Shown here one piece after another: positions 8,691 through 20,000 of a stretch of DNA of 64,000 nt; positions within the stretch are counted from its first letter, which is position 1, and every line of letters begins with the position of its first letter. Position numbers and translations under genes: made by a program. The notes beneath the pieces were generated by a model. The model ran no database searches. It was given only the letters and a program-made list of their open reading frames with translations, and had not been told where the DNA came from. Source of the DNA: Rhodopseudomonas sp. BR0M22 (lineage in GTDB: Bacteria; Pseudomonadota; Alphaproteobacteria; Rhizobiales; Xanthobacteraceae). The stretch covers positions 1 to 64,000 of the forward strand of contig NZ_QUMK01000024.1 of NCBI RefSeq assembly GCF_010907035.1, given 5' to 3'.

Positions 8691-9671
8691 ATGTCGCTTG
8701 ATTCCGATGTGATCGTCGATCGCCGCCGGATGCGAAGGAAGCTGACGTTCTGGCGGGTGGCCGCCGTGTTGGTGGCGATCGTTGCCGTGGTGGCGATCGG
8801 CGCGATGGTGTCGCCGGCCGGACGCGGTGCGCTGACCTCGACCGGATCGATCGCCCGCATCAAGATCGAAGGCCTGATCCGCAGCAACGACGAACGCATC
8901 GAAGCGCTCGACCGGCTCGGCAAGTCGTCCTATTCGGCCGTGGTCGTTCACATCAATTCGCCGGGCGGCACCACCGCAGGCTCCGAGGAATTGCACGACG
9001 CGCTGGTCCGGCTGAAGGCGAAGAAGCCGATGGTCGTGGTGGTCGAAGGGCTCGCCGCCTCGGGCGGCTACATCGCGGCTCTCGCGTCCGACCATATCGT
9101 TGCCCAGCAGACCTCGCTGGTCGGTTCGATCGGTGTTCTGTTCCAGTATCCGAACGTGTCGGAACTGCTGAAGACCGTCGGCGTCAAAGTCGAGGAAGTG
9201 AAATCGTCGCCGCTGAAGGCCGCGCCGAACGGCTTCGAACCGACCAGCCCGGAGGCGCGCGCCGCATTGGAATCGCTGGTGAAGGATTCCTACGCCTGGT
9301 TCCGCGGCATGGTGCAGCAGAGCCGCAAGATGACCGACGATCAACTCAACGTCGTCGCCGACGGACGCGTGTTCACCGGGCGGCAGGCGATCGGTCTGAA
9401 GTTGATCGACGAACTCGGCAACGAAAAGACCGCAATCGCCTGGCTCGAGAAGGCCAAGAACGTCAAATCCGGTCTGCCGGTGCGCGACTACAAGCTGGCC
9501 CCGCAATTCGGCGATCTGACTTTCTTGCGCGCTGCGGCGTCGATCGCATTCGACGCGGTCGGCCTCAGTGCGATGGCGCGCCGCGTCGAACAGACCGGCG
9601 CGATGCAGTCGGTCGAGCGGCTCAGTATGGACGGCATGTTGGCGCTGTGGGCACCGGCCGCCTCGCATTGA
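8691..9671 (+). CDS. sppA: signal peptide peptidase SppA, 36K type
   Basis: Inner-membrane serine protease that degrades signal peptides after cleavage. The 326-residue protein has one N-terminal membrane segment (about residues 22-42) followed by the crotonase-like S49 protease domain. HINSPGGTTAGSEE is the oxyanion-loop block. GLAASGGYIAA carries the nucleophile Ser, and the Lys in VKSSPLKAAP is the expected general base. The size fits the short form with a single S49 domain. It lies between rpsA and ihfB, an order common in Rhizobiales. Confidence 0.92.
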   Translation: MSLDSDVIVDRRRMRRKLTFWRVAAVLVAIVAVVAIGAMVSPAGRGALTSTGSIARIKIEGLIRSNDERIEALDRLGKSSYSAVVVHINSPGGTTAGSEELHDALVRLKAKKPMVVVVEGLAASGGYIAALASDHIVAQQTSLVGSIGVLFQYPNVSELLKTVGVKVEEVKSSPLKAAPNGFEPTSPEARAALESLVKDSYAWFRGMVQQSRKMTDDQLNVVADGRVFTGRQAIGLKLIDELGNEKTAIAWLEKAKNVKSGLPVRDYKLAPQFGDLTFLRAAASIAFDAVGLSAMARRVEQTGAMQSVERLSMDGMLALWAPAASH

Positions 9672-9781
9672 TCTGATCTGTGCCCGCTGGGCGTGCAGGC
9701 GCTGGCGGCGTTTCGCCGGAAGACGGTGCCGAAACTGCCGCCAAGCCGCTGTTTCCGCGGACGTCCATCCGATTTAGCGTC

Positions 9782-9810
9782 TTGACAGTTCACGGCATTT
9801 TCACGGAAAT
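9782..9810 (+). promoter_or_regulatory. candidate sigma-70 promoter of ihfB
   Basis: A perfect -35 TTGACA at 9782-9787 is followed after 17 bp by a weak -10 (GGAAAT, 9805-9810), 31 bp upstream of the ihfB start. The -35 match is convincing; the -10 is poor. Confidence 0.4.
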
Positions 9811-9840
9811 GGCGGTCCGCACGCACGGACCACATCTTCG

Positions 9841-10155
9841 ATGATCAAATCCGAACTCGTTCAGCGTATCGCCGAGCACAACCCGCACCTGTACCAGCGG
9901 GACGTCGAGAACATCGTCAACGCGATCCTCGACGAAATCGTCGATGCATTAGCGCGTGGGGATCGGGTCGAGCTTCGCGGCTTTGGCGCATTCTCGGTGA
10001 AGCATCGTCCGGCACGGGCCGGCCGCAATCCGCGCACCGGGGCTCATGTGCCGGTCGAGCAGAAGACCGTGCCGTTTTTCAAGACCGGCAAGGAAATGCG
10101 TGAGCGGCTGAACCGCGACAGCGGCGACGACGCCCCAACCAGCGATACAGCGTAG
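9841..10155 (+). CDS. ihfB: integration host factor subunit beta
   Basis: DNA-bending architectural protein that pairs with IhfA (not in this window). The 104 residues match the HU/IHF family, ending the dimerisation core with [17 protein letters not shown]. The beta-arm RAGRNPRTG contains the Pro that intercalates at the DNA kink. The C-terminal tail [14 protein letters not shown] is a short acidic extension beyond E. coli IhfB. It sits between sppA and a LapA-like gene 37 bp downstream, which may share its transcript. Confidence 0.96.
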   Translation: MIKSELVQRIAEHNPHLYQRDVENIVNAILDEIVDALARGDRVELRGFGAFSVKHRPARAGRNPRTGAHVPVEQKTVPFFKTGKEMRERLNRDSGDDAPTSDTA

Positions 10156-10192
10156 CGCGACGCTCCATTGCCGAGCCAGGCGAGCGAATGAC

Positions 10193-10579
10193 ATGCAGAA
10201 ATTCCTGACGGCCCTGGTGCTGATCCCGCTCGGTTTGATCCTCGTGGTGTTCGCGGTCGCCAACCGCCACATGGTCGATGTGTCGTTCGACCCGCTCGAC
10301 CCCACCAGCCCGCTCGGTAATATCCGGTTGCCGCTGTTCGTCGTGATCATCGCCACCGCCATCATCGGCGTGATCCTCGGCGGTATCGCCACCTGGTTCA
10401 GACAGCGTCATTGGCGACGCGCCGCCCGCCGGCATCAGGCCGAAGCCATCGAAGCGCAGAACCAGCTCGCGAGCCTGCGTGCCAGCATGGCGACGCCGGC
10501 ACAGAGCGAACCGCGCCGGCTGCTGCTCGAGAACGGTTCCACCGGCGCCGGACGCGACAAGTCCCGCGCGACGTTGTAA
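10193..10579 (+). CDS. LapA-like (DUF1049) inner-membrane protein
   Basis: A 128-residue membrane protein with two hydrophobic segments (about residues 5-24 and 47-70). These are separated by a short periplasmic loop with the family motif ANRHMVDVSFDPL, followed by a basic, helical cytoplasmic tail that may form a coiled coil. This is the topology of LapA/DUF1049 proteins, which in E. coli work with LapB in lipopolysaccharide assembly control. No LapB (TPR protein) gene is adjacent here. Position between ihfB and trpF is conserved in relatives as I recall. Confidence 0.8.
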   Translation: MQKFLTALVLIPLGLILVVFAVANRHMVDVSFDPLDPTSPLGNIRLPLFVVIIATAIIGVILGGIATWFRQRHWRRAARRHQAEAIEAQNQLASLRASMATPAQSEPRRLLLENGSTGAGRDKSRATL

Positions 10580-10637
10580 GACTGCGCGTTCTCTGCGGCG
10601 CCCTGGAGCGCCGGCAACCCAGATTCAGCGCATAGCC

Positions 10638-11279
10638 ATGTCCACCATTGTGAAAATCTGCGGTCTGACGACCGCCGACACGCTGGAAGCAGCGGTCGAA
10701 GCCGGCGCCGATATGGTCGGCTTCGTGTTCTTCCCCGCTTCACCGCGTCACCTCGACATCGACTTCGCCGATGCGCTCGGCCGTCAAGTCCGCAGCCGCG
10801 CCGCCAAAGTCGCGCTCACCGTCGATGCCGACGACGACCTGCTCGACGCCATCGTCGAGCAGCTTCGGCCGAACTGGCTGCAATTCCACGGCAGCGAGAG
10901 CCCGGAGCGGGTGCGTTCGATCAAGCGGATCTACGGCCTGCCGGTGATGAAGGCGATTGCGGTGGCCGGCCCGGACGATCTGGCGGTGCTGCCGGACTAT
11001 GCCGCAGTCGCCGACCGCATCCTGTTCGACGCAAGGCCGCCGAAGGACGCCACCCGGCCCGGCGGGCTCGGCACCGCGTTCGACTGGAAGCTGCTCGACG
11101 GCGTCGATGTCAAACTGCCTTTCCTGGTCTCCGGCGGGATCAACGCCGGCAATGTCGCCGAAGCGCTGCGGGTGACGCGCGCGCATGGCGTCGACGTCTC
11201 GTCGGGGGTGGAAACCTCGCCGGGCGAAAAAGACCCGGACCTGATCCGCGACTTCATCCGCGCCGCCCGCGCGGCCTAA
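10638..11279 (+). CDS. trpF: phosphoribosylanthranilate isomerase
   Basis: Third dedicated step of tryptophan synthesis, an Amadori rearrangement of phosphoribosyl-anthranilate. The 213-residue TIM barrel begins [11 protein letters not shown], where the Cys is the expected general base. The other conserved blocks are QFHGSES, LFDARPP, and the phosphate-binding end [11 protein letters not shown] followed by GVDVSSGVE with the final EKDP. It is separate from trpC, as usual in Alphaproteobacteria, and lies 13 bp upstream of trpB. Confidence 0.97.
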   Translation: MSTIVKICGLTTADTLEAAVEAGADMVGFVFFPASPRHLDIDFADALGRQVRSRAAKVALTVDADDDLLDAIVEQLRPNWLQFHGSESPERVRSIKRIYGLPVMKAIAVAGPDDLAVLPDYAAVADRILFDARPPKDATRPGGLGTAFDWKLLDGVDVKLPFLVSGGINAGNVAEALRVTRAHGVDVSSGVETSPGEKDPDLIRDFIRAARAA

Positions 11280-11292
11280 CCCAAGAGCTGAC

Positions 11293-12507
11293 ATGAACCA
11301 AGCTTTGCCGAACTCCTTCAGGTCGGGCCCCGACGAACGCGGGCATTTCGGCATCTATGGCGGCCGCTTCGTCGCCGAGACGCTGATGCCGCTGATCCTC
11401 GATCTGGAGAAGGCCTATGCGCAAGCCAAGGTCGACCCGGCGTTCCGTGCCGAGATGGACGGCCATCTCAAGCACTATGTCGGCCGGCCGTCGGCGCTGT
11501 ATTTCGCCGAGCGGCTGACCGAGCATTTCGGCGGCGCCAAGATCTACTTCAAGCGCGAAGACCTCAATCACACCGGCGCCCACAAGGTGAACAACGTGCT
11601 CGGCCAGATCATGCTGGCCAAGCGCATGGGCAAGCCGCGGGTGATCGCCGAGACCGGCGCCGGCATGCACGGCGTCGCCACCGCGACGATGTGCGCCAAG
11701 TTCGGCCTCGAATGCGTGGTGTTCATGGGCGCGGTCGACGTCGAACGCCAGCAGCCCAACGTGCTGCGGATGAAGGCGCTCGGCGCCGAAGTCCGCCCCG
11801 TGAGCTCCGGCGCCCACACGCTGAAGGACGCGATGAACGAGGCGCTGCGTGACTGGGTCACCAACGTCCACGACACCTTCTATTGCATCGGCACCGTGGC
11901 GGGCCCGCATCCCTATCCGATGATGGTGCGCGACTTTCAGGCGGTGATCGGTCAGGAAGTCCGCGAGCAGATCATGCAGGCCGAAGGCCGCCTGCCCGAC
12001 TCGCTGGTCGCCTGCATCGGCGGCGGCTCCAACGCGATGGGCCTGTTCCATCCGTTCCTCGACGACCCAGGCGTTGCGATCTACGGCGTCGAAGCCGCGG
12101 GCCACGGCCTCGACAAGCTGCACGCCGCCTCGATCGCCGGCGGCAAGCCCGGCGTGCTGCACGGCAACCGCACCTATCTGTTGATGGACCCGGACGGCCA
12201 GATCGAGGAAGCGCATTCGATCTCCGCCGGCCTCGACTATCCGGGCGTCGGCCCGGAGCACTCCTGGCTGCACGATGTCGGCCGCGTCAAATTCCTGTCC
12301 GCGACCGACACCGAAGCGCTCGACGCGTTCAAACTGTGCTGCCGGCTCGAAGGCATCATCCCGGCGCTGGAGCCGAGCCACGCCCTCGCCAAGGTCGCCG
12401 ACCTCGCGCCCAAGCTGCCGAAGGATCATCTGATGGTCGTCAACATGTCCGGCCGCGGCGACAAGGACCTCGCGTCCGTTGCCGAACATCTCGGGGGGCA
12501 GTTCTGA
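11293..12507 (+). CDS. trpB: tryptophan synthase beta chain
   Basis: PLP enzyme that condenses indole with serine in the alpha2-beta2 complex with TrpA. The 404-residue protein shows the PLP lysine, Lys98, in [10 protein letters not shown]. It also has the ETGAGMHG substrate loop and the phosphate-binding GGGSNAMG block, with [16 protein letters not shown] typical of TrpB1. The stop codon overlaps the trpA start (TGATG), which implies translational coupling and equal subunit supply. Confidence 0.98.
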   Translation: MNQALPNSFRSGPDERGHFGIYGGRFVAETLMPLILDLEKAYAQAKVDPAFRAEMDGHLKHYVGRPSALYFAERLTEHFGGAKIYFKREDLNHTGAHKVNNVLGQIMLAKRMGKPRVIAETGAGMHGVATATMCAKFGLECVVFMGAVDVERQQPNVLRMKALGAEVRPVSSGAHTLKDAMNEALRDWVTNVHDTFYCIGTVAGPHPYPMMVRDFQAVIGQEVREQIMQAEGRLPDSLVACIGGGSNAMGLFHPFLDDPGVAIYGVEAAGHGLDKLHAASIAGGKPGVLHGNRTYLLMDPDGQIEEAHSISAGLDYPGVGPEHSWLHDVGRVKFLSATDTEALDAFKLCCRLEGIIPALEPSHALAKVADLAPKLPKDHLMVVNMSGRGDKDLASVAEHLGGQF

Positions 12508-13343
12508 TGACCACCCGTATCGACACCCGCTTCGCCGATCTCGCACACGAGGGCCGCCCTGCCTTCGTTACCTTCGTGATGGCGGGCGATCCCGATCTCG
12601 ACACCTCGCTGCAGATCCTCAAGGCTCTGCCGGCCGCCGGCGCCGATGTGATCGAAATCGGCATGCCGTTCACCGACCCGATGGCGGACGGCCCGGCGAT
12701 CCAGGCCGCCGGCCTGCGCGCCCTGAAGGCCGGCACCACGCTGAAGAAGACGCTAGCACTGGTCCGCGACTTCCGCACCACCGACAACGTCACGCCGATC
12801 GTGCTGATGGGGTATTACAACCCGATCTACATCTACGGCGTCGATGCGTTCCTGGCCGACGCCAAGCAGGCCGGTGTCGACGGCCTGATCATCGTCGATC
12901 TGCCGCCCGAAGAGGACGAAGAGCTGTGCCTGCCGGCCATGAAGGCCGGGCTCAACTTCATCCGCCTCGCCACCCCGACCACCGACGAAAAGCGGTTGCC
13001 GGCGGTGCTCGCCAACACTTCGGGCTTCGTCTATTACGTCTCGATCACCGGCATCACCGGATCGGCCTCGGCGGACGCCTCGGCGGTCGGCGCCGCGGTG
13101 CAGCGGATCAAGCGTCACACCAGCCTGCCGGTCTGCGTCGGCTTCGGCATTCGCACGCCGGAAGCGGCGCAGGCGATCGCCGCGCAGGCGAACGGCGCGG
13201 TGGTGGGCTCGGCTCTGATCGATGCGGTCAAGGCCAGCCTCGACGCCGAGGGTCGCGCCACCAAGGCGACGGTCGGCGCGGTGGCGGATCTGGTCGCCTC
13301 GCTGGCGGCCGGCGTTCGCGGTGCGAAACAGGCTGCCGAATAG
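12507..13343 (+). CDS. trpA: tryptophan synthase alpha chain
   Basis: Cleaves indole-3-glycerol phosphate to indole, which is channelled to TrpB. The 278-residue TIM barrel has the catalytic Glu50 in DVIEIGMPF and Asp61 in DPMADGP. Phosphate-binding blocks VGFGIRTPE and [10 protein letters not shown] are intact. The start shares one base with the trpB stop. A 109-bp gap precedes accD. Confidence 0.98.
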   Translation: MTTRIDTRFADLAHEGRPAFVTFVMAGDPDLDTSLQILKALPAAGADVIEIGMPFTDPMADGPAIQAAGLRALKAGTTLKKTLALVRDFRTTDNVTPIVLMGYYNPIYIYGVDAFLADAKQAGVDGLIIVDLPPEEDEELCLPAMKAGLNFIRLATPTTDEKRLPAVLANTSGFVYYVSITGITGSASADASAVGAAVQRIKRHTSLPVCVGFGIRTPEAAQAIAAQANGAVVGSALIDAVKASLDAEGRATKATVGAVADLVASLAAGVRGAKQAAE

Positions 13344-13452
13344 CAGCAATCGAAGCAGGACGATGGTCTGGACGGGGCCGAGCCCCGCCGCCATATCCTG
13401 ACAACGCCATGAACCCAGGCGGCGCCTTGTCCGGCGACGCGCGGAGCACGTT

Positions 13453-14433
13453 ATGAACTGGTTGACCAACGTCGTCCGTCCGAAGATCCGCAACATTCTG
13501 CGGCGCGATACGCCGGAGAACCTCTGGATCAAATGTCCGGATACCGGACAGCTCGTGTTCTACAAGGACGTCGAGCAGAACCAGTTCGTCATTCCCGGCT
13601 CCAACTACCACATGCGGATGGGCGCGCTGGCGCGCCTGAAGTCGGTGTTCGACCACGAGACCTGGTACGACGTCGCGCTGCCCGAAGTGGTGGCCGACCC
13701 GCTCAAATTTCGCGACGAGCGCAAATACGCCGACCGCATCAAGGACGCCCGCACCAAGACCGGCGCCCATGACGCGGTCCGCGTCGGCTTCGGCAAGCTC
13801 GAAACCTTCCCGGTCGTGGTCGCGGTGCAGGACTTCGACTTCATGGGCGGTTCGCTCGGCATGGCGGCGGGCGAAGCCATCATCCGCGGCATGGAACTCG
13901 CGGTGGAGAAGCACGCGCCCTTCATCATGTTCGCGGCCTCCGGCGGCGCGCGGATGCAGGAAGGCATCTTGTCGCTGATGCAGATGCCGCGCACCACCGT
14001 CGCGGTGCAGATGCTGCGCGAAGCCAAGCTGCCCTACATCGTGGTGCTGACCAACCCGACCACCGGCGGCGTCACCGCCTCCTATGCGATGCTCGGCGAC
14101 ATCCACATCGCCGAACCCGGCGCGCTGATCGGCTTCGCCGGCGCCCGCGTGATCGAACAGACCATCCGCGAGAAGCTGCCGGACGGCTTCCAGCGCGCCG
14201 AATACCTCAAAGACCACGGCATGGTCGACATGGTGGTCCACCGCCACGACCTCCGCCCGACTTTGGCGCGGCTGTGCCGGATTCTGACCAAGGCGCCGGC
14301 CGCCGTGGTCGAGACCGTGGCCACCACGCCCGTCGACGATGCCAAGCCGGAGATCGAGGCGATCGAGACCACCGACGAGGCGGTGTCGAACCCGACCGAA
14401 CCGCCGGCTGCGCCGGCCGCGCCGCAGGCGTGA
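13453..14433 (+). CDS. accD: acetyl-CoA carboxylase carboxyltransferase beta subunit, zinc ribbon degenerate
   Basis: Beta subunit of the carboxyltransferase that makes malonyl-CoA for fatty-acid synthesis. The 326-residue protein has the full crotonase-like core: [40 protein letters not shown] and the C-terminal [15 protein letters not shown]. The N-terminal zinc ribbon is degenerate. Of the four ligands expected at the C-X2-C-X15-C-X2-C spacing only Cys28 remains; the others are Thr31, Ile47 and Ser50. I recall the same loss in Bradyrhizobium AccD, so it seems to be clade-wide. The C-terminus has a Pro/Ala/Thr-rich tail. The stop overlaps the folC start. Confidence 0.95.
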   Translation: MNWLTNVVRPKIRNILRRDTPENLWIKCPDTGQLVFYKDVEQNQFVIPGSNYHMRMGALARLKSVFDHETWYDVALPEVVADPLKFRDERKYADRIKDARTKTGAHDAVRVGFGKLETFPVVVAVQDFDFMGGSLGMAAGEAIIRGMELAVEKHAPFIMFAASGGARMQEGILSLMQMPRTTVAVQMLREAKLPYIVVLTNPTTGGVTASYAMLGDIHIAEPGALIGFAGARVIEQTIREKLPDGFQRAEYLKDHGMVDMVVHRHDLRPTLARLCRILTKAPAAVVETVATTPVDDAKPEIEAIETTDEAVSNPTEPPAAPAAPQA

Positions 14434-15764
14434 GCGAAGGCAGCACGCCACCATCATCGCCGTCCGTAGCCGAGTTGCGCGCGCGGCTGGCGCAGCTGCA
14501 TCCCGAGCGCATTGACCTCGATCTCGGCCGGATCGAACGCCTGCTCGCCGCGCTCGGCCATCCCGAGCGCAAGCTACCGCCGGTGATCCATGTCGCCGGC
14601 ACCAACGGCAAGGGCTCGACCGTCGCGTTCCTGCGCGCGATCCTCGAGGCCGCAGGCCTCAATGTCCACGCCTACACCTCGCCGCATCTGGTCCACGTCA
14701 ACGAGACCATCCGGATCGCCGGCCAGCTGGTCGGCGACGACGCGCTGGCGACGGCGCTGGCGGATTGCGAGCGCGCCAATGCCGGCGCGCCGATCACGCT
14801 GTTCGAGATCGAGACCGCCGCTGCGCTGTGGCTGTTCGCGCAGCATCCCGCCGACGTCACGCTGCTCGAAGTCGGGCTCGGCGGCCGGCTCGACGCCACC
14901 AACGTCATCGAGCAACCGCTGGCCTGCGTGCTGACGCCGATCGGCATCGACCACACCGAATTCTTGGGCCCGACCATCGCCGACATCGCGGCCGAGAAGG
15001 CCGGCATCCTGCGGCGCGGCGTGCCGGTGATCGTCGCCGAGCAGCGCGACGCCGCAATGGAGGTGATCGAGCGCGAGGCCAAGCGGCTGCGTGCGCCGCT
15101 GTTCGCCTGCGGCCAGCAATGGCACGTCCAGCTCGAACACGGCCGGCTCGTCTATCAGGACGAGCGCGGACTACTCGATCTCGACGCGCCGAAATTGTTC
15201 GGGCGGCATCAGATCGACAATGCCGGCCTGGCGATCGCAACGCTGCGCGCGCAATCGCACTTTGCGATTCCGCAAAGCGCCTATCAGGCCGGATTGCAGG
15301 CGGCCGAGTGGCCGGCGCGGATGCAGCGAATGACGTCCGGCAAACTGCTCAACGATGCACCGTCAGGCTGCGAACTCTGGCTCGACGGCGGCCACAATGC
15401 CGATGGCGGACGCGTCGCCGCCGCCGCGCTCGGCGATCTGGAAGAACGGGTATCGCGGCCTCTGGTGCTGATCGCCGGGATGATGGCGAACAAGGACGCA
15501 TCCGCGTTCCTCGCCAACTTCACCGGCCTGACCCGGCACCTGATCGCGGTGCCGATCCCGCATCGCGACGGCGCGATGCGGCCCGAGCATCTCGCCGATG
15601 CCGGCCGCGCGCTCGGCCTACGCGTCGAACTCGCCGATGACGTCCCTGCGGCGCTCCGGCGGATCGCCTCGCTTGCCTACGAGCTCCCGCCGCGTATCCT
15701 GATCACCGGATCGCTGTATCTGGCCGGCCATGTGCTGAACCTCAACGGCACGCCGCCTACCTGA
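14430..15764 (+). CDS. folC: bifunctional folylpolyglutamate synthase / dihydrofolate synthase
   Basis: Mur-ligase-family enzyme that adds glutamate to dihydropteroate and to folates. The GTG start at 14430 overlaps the accD stop as GTGA. The 444-residue protein has the P-loop [11 protein letters not shown] near residues 54-64, [13 protein letters not shown] (folate-binding), [14 protein letters not shown], and GIDHTEFLG with the metal-binding His. The C-terminal block [10 protein letters not shown] is also present. accD-folC adjacency is conserved in many Proteobacteria. Confidence 0.96.
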   Translation: MSEGSTPPSSPSVAELRARLAQLHPERIDLDLGRIERLLAALGHPERKLPPVIHVAGTNGKGSTVAFLRAILEAAGLNVHAYTSPHLVHVNETIRIAGQLVGDDALATALADCERANAGAPITLFEIETAAALWLFAQHPADVTLLEVGLGGRLDATNVIEQPLACVLTPIGIDHTEFLGPTIADIAAEKAGILRRGVPVIVAEQRDAAMEVIEREAKRLRAPLFACGQQWHVQLEHGRLVYQDERGLLDLDAPKLFGRHQIDNAGLAIATLRAQSHFAIPQSAYQAGLQAAEWPARMQRMTSGKLLNDAPSGCELWLDGGHNADGGRVAAAALGDLEERVSRPLVLIAGMMANKDASAFLANFTGLTRHLIAVPIPHRDGAMRPEHLADAGRALGLRVELADDVPAALRRIASLAYELPPRILITGSLYLAGHVLNLNGTPPT

Positions 15765-15780
15765 CGGAAGAGACCCACGG

Positions 15781-16527
15781 ATGCGGATCGCCGCCATCGC
15801 CGACATGCACGGCAACATCGCGGCGCTGGAAGCGGTGCTCGCCGATATCCGCACGCAGGGCGTCGATACGATCGTCTGCCTGGGCGACATGGCGAGCGGA
15901 CCGTTCGATCCGCGGCTCACGCTTGATCTGCTGATGACGCTCGAGATGAGCGTAGTGCTCGGCAATCACGACCGCTATCTGATCGATCGCCCACGCGACC
16001 GCATGGGGTCGTGGGACACGATCGCCTTCGATCAGCTCGACGCGCATCATCTCGACTGGCTGCGCGGCATTCCGGCCACGCAAGTGCTCGCCGACGGCGT
16101 CTTCCTCTGTCACGCGACGCCGCGCAGCGACGAGACCTATTGGCTCGAAACCGTGACGCCGGAGGGGGCGATCCGGATGTCGGATCAGGCGGCCATCGAG
16201 GCGCAGGCGGAGGGCGTGCCGCAGTCACTGATTCTGTGCGCGCACACGCATATTCCACGCGCCGTGCGGCTGCGTGACGGCCGGCTGATCGTCAATCCGG
16301 GCAGCGCAGGCTGCCCGGGCTATCGCGACCGCCACCCTTATCCGCACGTGATGCAGACCGGGACACCGGATGCGAGCTACGCGATCATCGACCGGGTGCG
16401 CGGCGCGTGGCACGTCTCGCTGCGCCTCGTGCCCTACGACTCGGCCGAGATGGCCGCACTGGCGGAACGCAACTTCATGCCGGATTTGGCCCGCGCGGCC
16501 GCGACCGGCTGGATCGTTCCGGCCTGA
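15781..16527 (+). CDS. metallophosphoesterase family protein (YfcE/MJ0936-like)
   Basis: Predicted phosphodiesterase with a two-metal calcineurin-like centre. All ligand motifs are present in order in the 248-residue protein: ADMHGN, CLGDMASG, GNHDRY, CHATP and CAHTHIP, with VNPGSAGCPG at the expected position near the end. It starts 16 bp after folC, so it probably shares that transcript. Relatives include YfcE-like phosphodiesterases and ApaH-like enzymes. Substrate unknown. Confidence 0.88.
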   Translation: MRIAAIADMHGNIAALEAVLADIRTQGVDTIVCLGDMASGPFDPRLTLDLLMTLEMSVVLGNHDRYLIDRPRDRMGSWDTIAFDQLDAHHLDWLRGIPATQVLADGVFLCHATPRSDETYWLETVTPEGAIRMSDQAAIEAQAEGVPQSLILCAHTHIPRAVRLRDGRLIVNPGSAGCPGYRDRHPYPHVMQTGTPDASYAIIDRVRGAWHVSLRLVPYDSAEMAALAERNFMPDLARAAATGWIVPA

Positions 16528-16544
16528 GCGGGAACCCTCGTACA

Positions 16545-16568
16545 AACGGCCGGCTTTCGCCGGCCGTT
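16545..16568. terminator. shared hairpin between convergent genes
   Basis: A perfect 10-bp stem (16545-16554 with 16559-16568) and a 4-nt loop lie between the convergent metallophosphoesterase and trxA genes. T-runs are short on both strands, so it is a modest bidirectional terminator. Confidence 0.6.
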
Positions 16569-16593
16569 CAGAAAACCGATCCTGGTTCGGCGA

Positions 16594-16914
16594 TCAGACC
16601 GCCGCGCTGATCCACTGCTGCAGCTTGGCCTTCGGCGCCGCGCCGACCTGACGCGAGGCCATTTCGCCGCCCTTGAAAATCATCAGGGTCGGGATCGACA
16701 TCACGCCATACTTCGAGGCGGTGACCGGGCTCTCGTCGACGTTGAGCTTCACGATCTTGACCTTGTCGCCCATCGCCCCGGCGATTTCGTCGAGCGCCGG
16801 CGCGATCATGCGGCACGGGCCACACCACTCGGCCCAGAAGTCCACCACCACAGGCCCCTGGGCGTTGAGAACCTCGTTTTCGAAATCGGCGTCTGACACC
16901 TTACCAACGGCCAT
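16594..16914 (-). CDS. trxA: thioredoxin 1
   Basis: Cytosolic disulfide reductase. The 106-residue protein has the WCGPC redox motif within [18 protein letters not shown], the cis-Pro in [11 protein letters not shown], and normal length. ATG 16914 is preceded by GAGGT at the right distance; an in-frame upstream ATG at 17007 would add a non-homologous basic stretch. It lies just downstream of addA, an arrangement shared with Caulobacter and other Alphaproteobacteria. Confidence 0.97.
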   Translation of the reverse strand: MAVGKVSDADFENEVLNAQGPVVVDFWAEWCGPCRMIAPALDEIAGAMGDKVKIVKLNVDESPVTASKYGVMSIPTLMIFKGGEMASRQVGAAPKAKLQQWISAAV

Positions 16915-17010
16915 AGGATACCTCGTGAAACCGGATGAAGAGCGGCGGCGGGAATCGCGCCGTGATGACGGGTGAACGTATGAACGCACCGCGGTGCGGT
17001 CAAGCACGGC

Positions 17011-20000
17011 TCACGCCACCGTCAGATCGGCCTGCTCCGCGTCCAGCGCAGAGGACGAAATCTCCATGATTTCAGCCGCTTCGGTCCAGAGCAGGGCGGC
17101 CCGGACGGTGCGCTGTGGATAGATCGCGCCGAGCACCGCCCGGTAGCGGGCGAGCTGGCGGACGTAAGCGCGCGGCGCCTCGGCCTCGACCCGCGGCGGG
17201 GCGTGGTTGGTCTTGTAATCGACGATCAGGACCTCGGATTCGGTCACCACCAGGCGGTCGATCTGGCCGGAGACCAGCACCGGGCCACCCCGGCGCTGCA
17301 GCCGTCCGACGATCGGCACTTCGGCGCGGCTGCCGGGGCCGAACACCGCCGCGAATCTCGCATCGGCGATCAGCCCGAGCACCTGGGCGACGAGCGTCCC
17401 CCGATCCTCCTCGCTCCAGTCCGGCGCATTGCGAGCGAGAAACCGCCCGGCAGCGCCGAGGCGATCCAGTGCAGCAATGTCCGGCAGCGATTGCAGCAGG
17501 CGGTGTACCAGCGTGCCGCGCTGCAGCGCGCGGCTGCGGCTCGCATCGGTCTCCCCTGGCCGCAATCGCCGGCGATCGTCGTCCTCGGCATCCGAGGGCC
17601 GCAACACCTGTTCGGCGGACGGCAGGCCGGGCGCGGGCCGGCGCAGCCAATCGGGCAGCGACGTGACCGTCGCCTCGCGGCTCGGCGTCGCCGCGCCGGT
17701 TTCGTCGATCACATCCTCCGGACGGCAGTAGCGCTTGATCACGCCGTCCGGCGGGACCGGCTGCATCATCAGCCCGGACGACTCCAGCCCCTTGCTGATC
17801 AGGTCGTACCAGGAGTGCGGCCGCACCTCGTTGCGGTTGCCCGGCATGCAGCCGCCGACGATCAGCCGGTCGGCCGCGCGGGTCATCGCGACATAGAGCA
17901 GCCGGCGATACTCGTCCTCGGTCTCCTCGATCATCGCGCCGCGCGCGTTGGCAACGACCTCCGGATCGTCGGCCTTGCGGCCCGCCCATACCATCGCGGC
18001 GACAGAACCCGGCGCGGCGTTGCCGCCCGGCAGCCGGATCAGGTTGAGCCGCTGGGTGTCGGCCGGCGACGAAGTGGTGTCGATCAGGAACACCACCGGC
18101 GCTTCCAGACCCTTGGCGCCGTGCACGGTCATCACCCGGACCTCATCACGCGAGATTTCCATATCGCGTTTGATCTCGGTGTCGGCCTCGCGCAGCCACG
18201 CCATGAAGCCTTGCAGCGACGGCGCGCGCTTCTGCTCGAAGCTCAGCGCCAGTTCGAGAAATTCGTCGAGCGCATCGTTGGCCTCCGGCCCGAGCCGGCG
18301 CAGGATGCGGGCGCGGCCGCTGTCGCTGCCGTCGCCGCCGAGCAGCCAGGCGAAGAACCCGAACGGCGTTTCAGCCTGTGCCCGGGCCGCGTAGCTCTCC
18401 AGCCGGCGCTGCACGGCCGCAAACCTCTGATCGCCCGCGGCATGATCGGCGAGCGCGGCACGGAGCGGGCCCTTGCGCTGCCAGGCCAGCTTGAACAGGT
18501 CGTCGTCGTCGAGCCCGAACAGCGGACTCTTCAGCGCCACTGCGAGCGCCAGATCGTCCTGCGGCAACAGCAGCGCATCGGCGAGATTCATCAGGTCGAT
18601 GATCGCGATGTGCTCGGTCAGCTTCAGCCGGTCGGCGCCCGCCACTGGAATGCCGCCGCGCTTCAATGCCTGGATCACCGCGTCGAACGCCGAGCCGCGC
18701 CGCCGCACCAGGATCAGCACGTCGCCGTAGCTCAGCGGACGGCGCTGGCCGACCGGCCCGGTCCGGGTGCCGCGGCTGATCAGTTCGCTGATTTCGCCCC
18801 GCACCTTGTCGGCAAGCCGGACCTCGGGACTGGTTTCGGAGACCGCATCGAACGGCGCCTGCCAGCCTTCGATCTGCTGACGATCGTCCGGAACTTCCAG
18901 TGGCCACAGATCGATCAGGCTCGGTCCCGCGTCGGCGAGAGAGGCATGCACCGGATAAGTCGTATCGGCGTGGATGCTGCGATAGATCGCCGGATCGCGA
19001 AACACGTGATCGACCGACTGCAGGATCGCGGCACCGGACCTGAACGAGTAGTTGAACGCCACCTTCTCGAAGGTCAGCCCGGCGCCGGTGAACCGCCGCT
19101 GCAGCAGATCGCGCCACTCGGCAAACTCCTTCGGCACCGCGCCCTGAAACGAGAAGATCGACTGTTTCTCGTCGCCGACCGCGAAGATGGTGCGCCGGAC
19201 GCCGTCGCGGGCGCCTTCACCCGCGGTGAATTCGTCGATCAACCGGGCGACGATCTTCCACTGCTTCGGCGACGTATCCTGCGCTTCGTCGATCAGCACG
19301 TGATCGACACCGCGGTCGAGCTTGAAATGCACCCATCCGGCCGCGCCGCTGTCGAGCATCGCCAGCGTCTTGTCGATCAGGTCGTCGTAATCGAGCAGCC
19401 CACGCTCGCGCTTCTCGCGCGCGATGTTGCCGGCAACCTGCGCGGCGATCACCAGCAGCGCCCGCGTGCGCTCGCGCAACGCCAGCGCGCGGCGGCGTTC
19501 GAGCAGCCCGGCAAGCCGCGCGCCTTCCCGCTGCAGCCTCTCGGCGAGACCGGGCGCGCCGTCGCCGAGCTTCTTGGTGATCAGGTTTTTGCGCAGGCCG
19601 CTGTCCTTGGTGAAGAACACCTGGAGATAGGCGTCGATCTGCGCCGCGTCAGTGAGCGCCAGCGCCTCGCGCAAGCGCCGAGCCTGCGCCTGATCGTTGG
19701 CGCTGCCGCCTTCGAACGTGGCGGCGACCGCAGCCCATTCCGACCGCGGCAAGTTCGGGCCATCGACGATGTCGCGATCGGCCACCTCGCAGCTATCGTC
19801 CGGCGCAACGCCGAGCGTGGCGGACAATTGCGCCATCGCACGCTCGACACTGCCGGCCTGCGCCACCCACGCCATGAAGCGATCGCGGCTCATGCAGGCT
19901 TCCTGGACCACGTCGCGGAAGGTGACATCGGCGGCGCTGGTCATCGCAAATGCCAGCGCGCGCCCGGCATCGCTGTCCGGCGCCGCGGCGGCGCGCAGCA

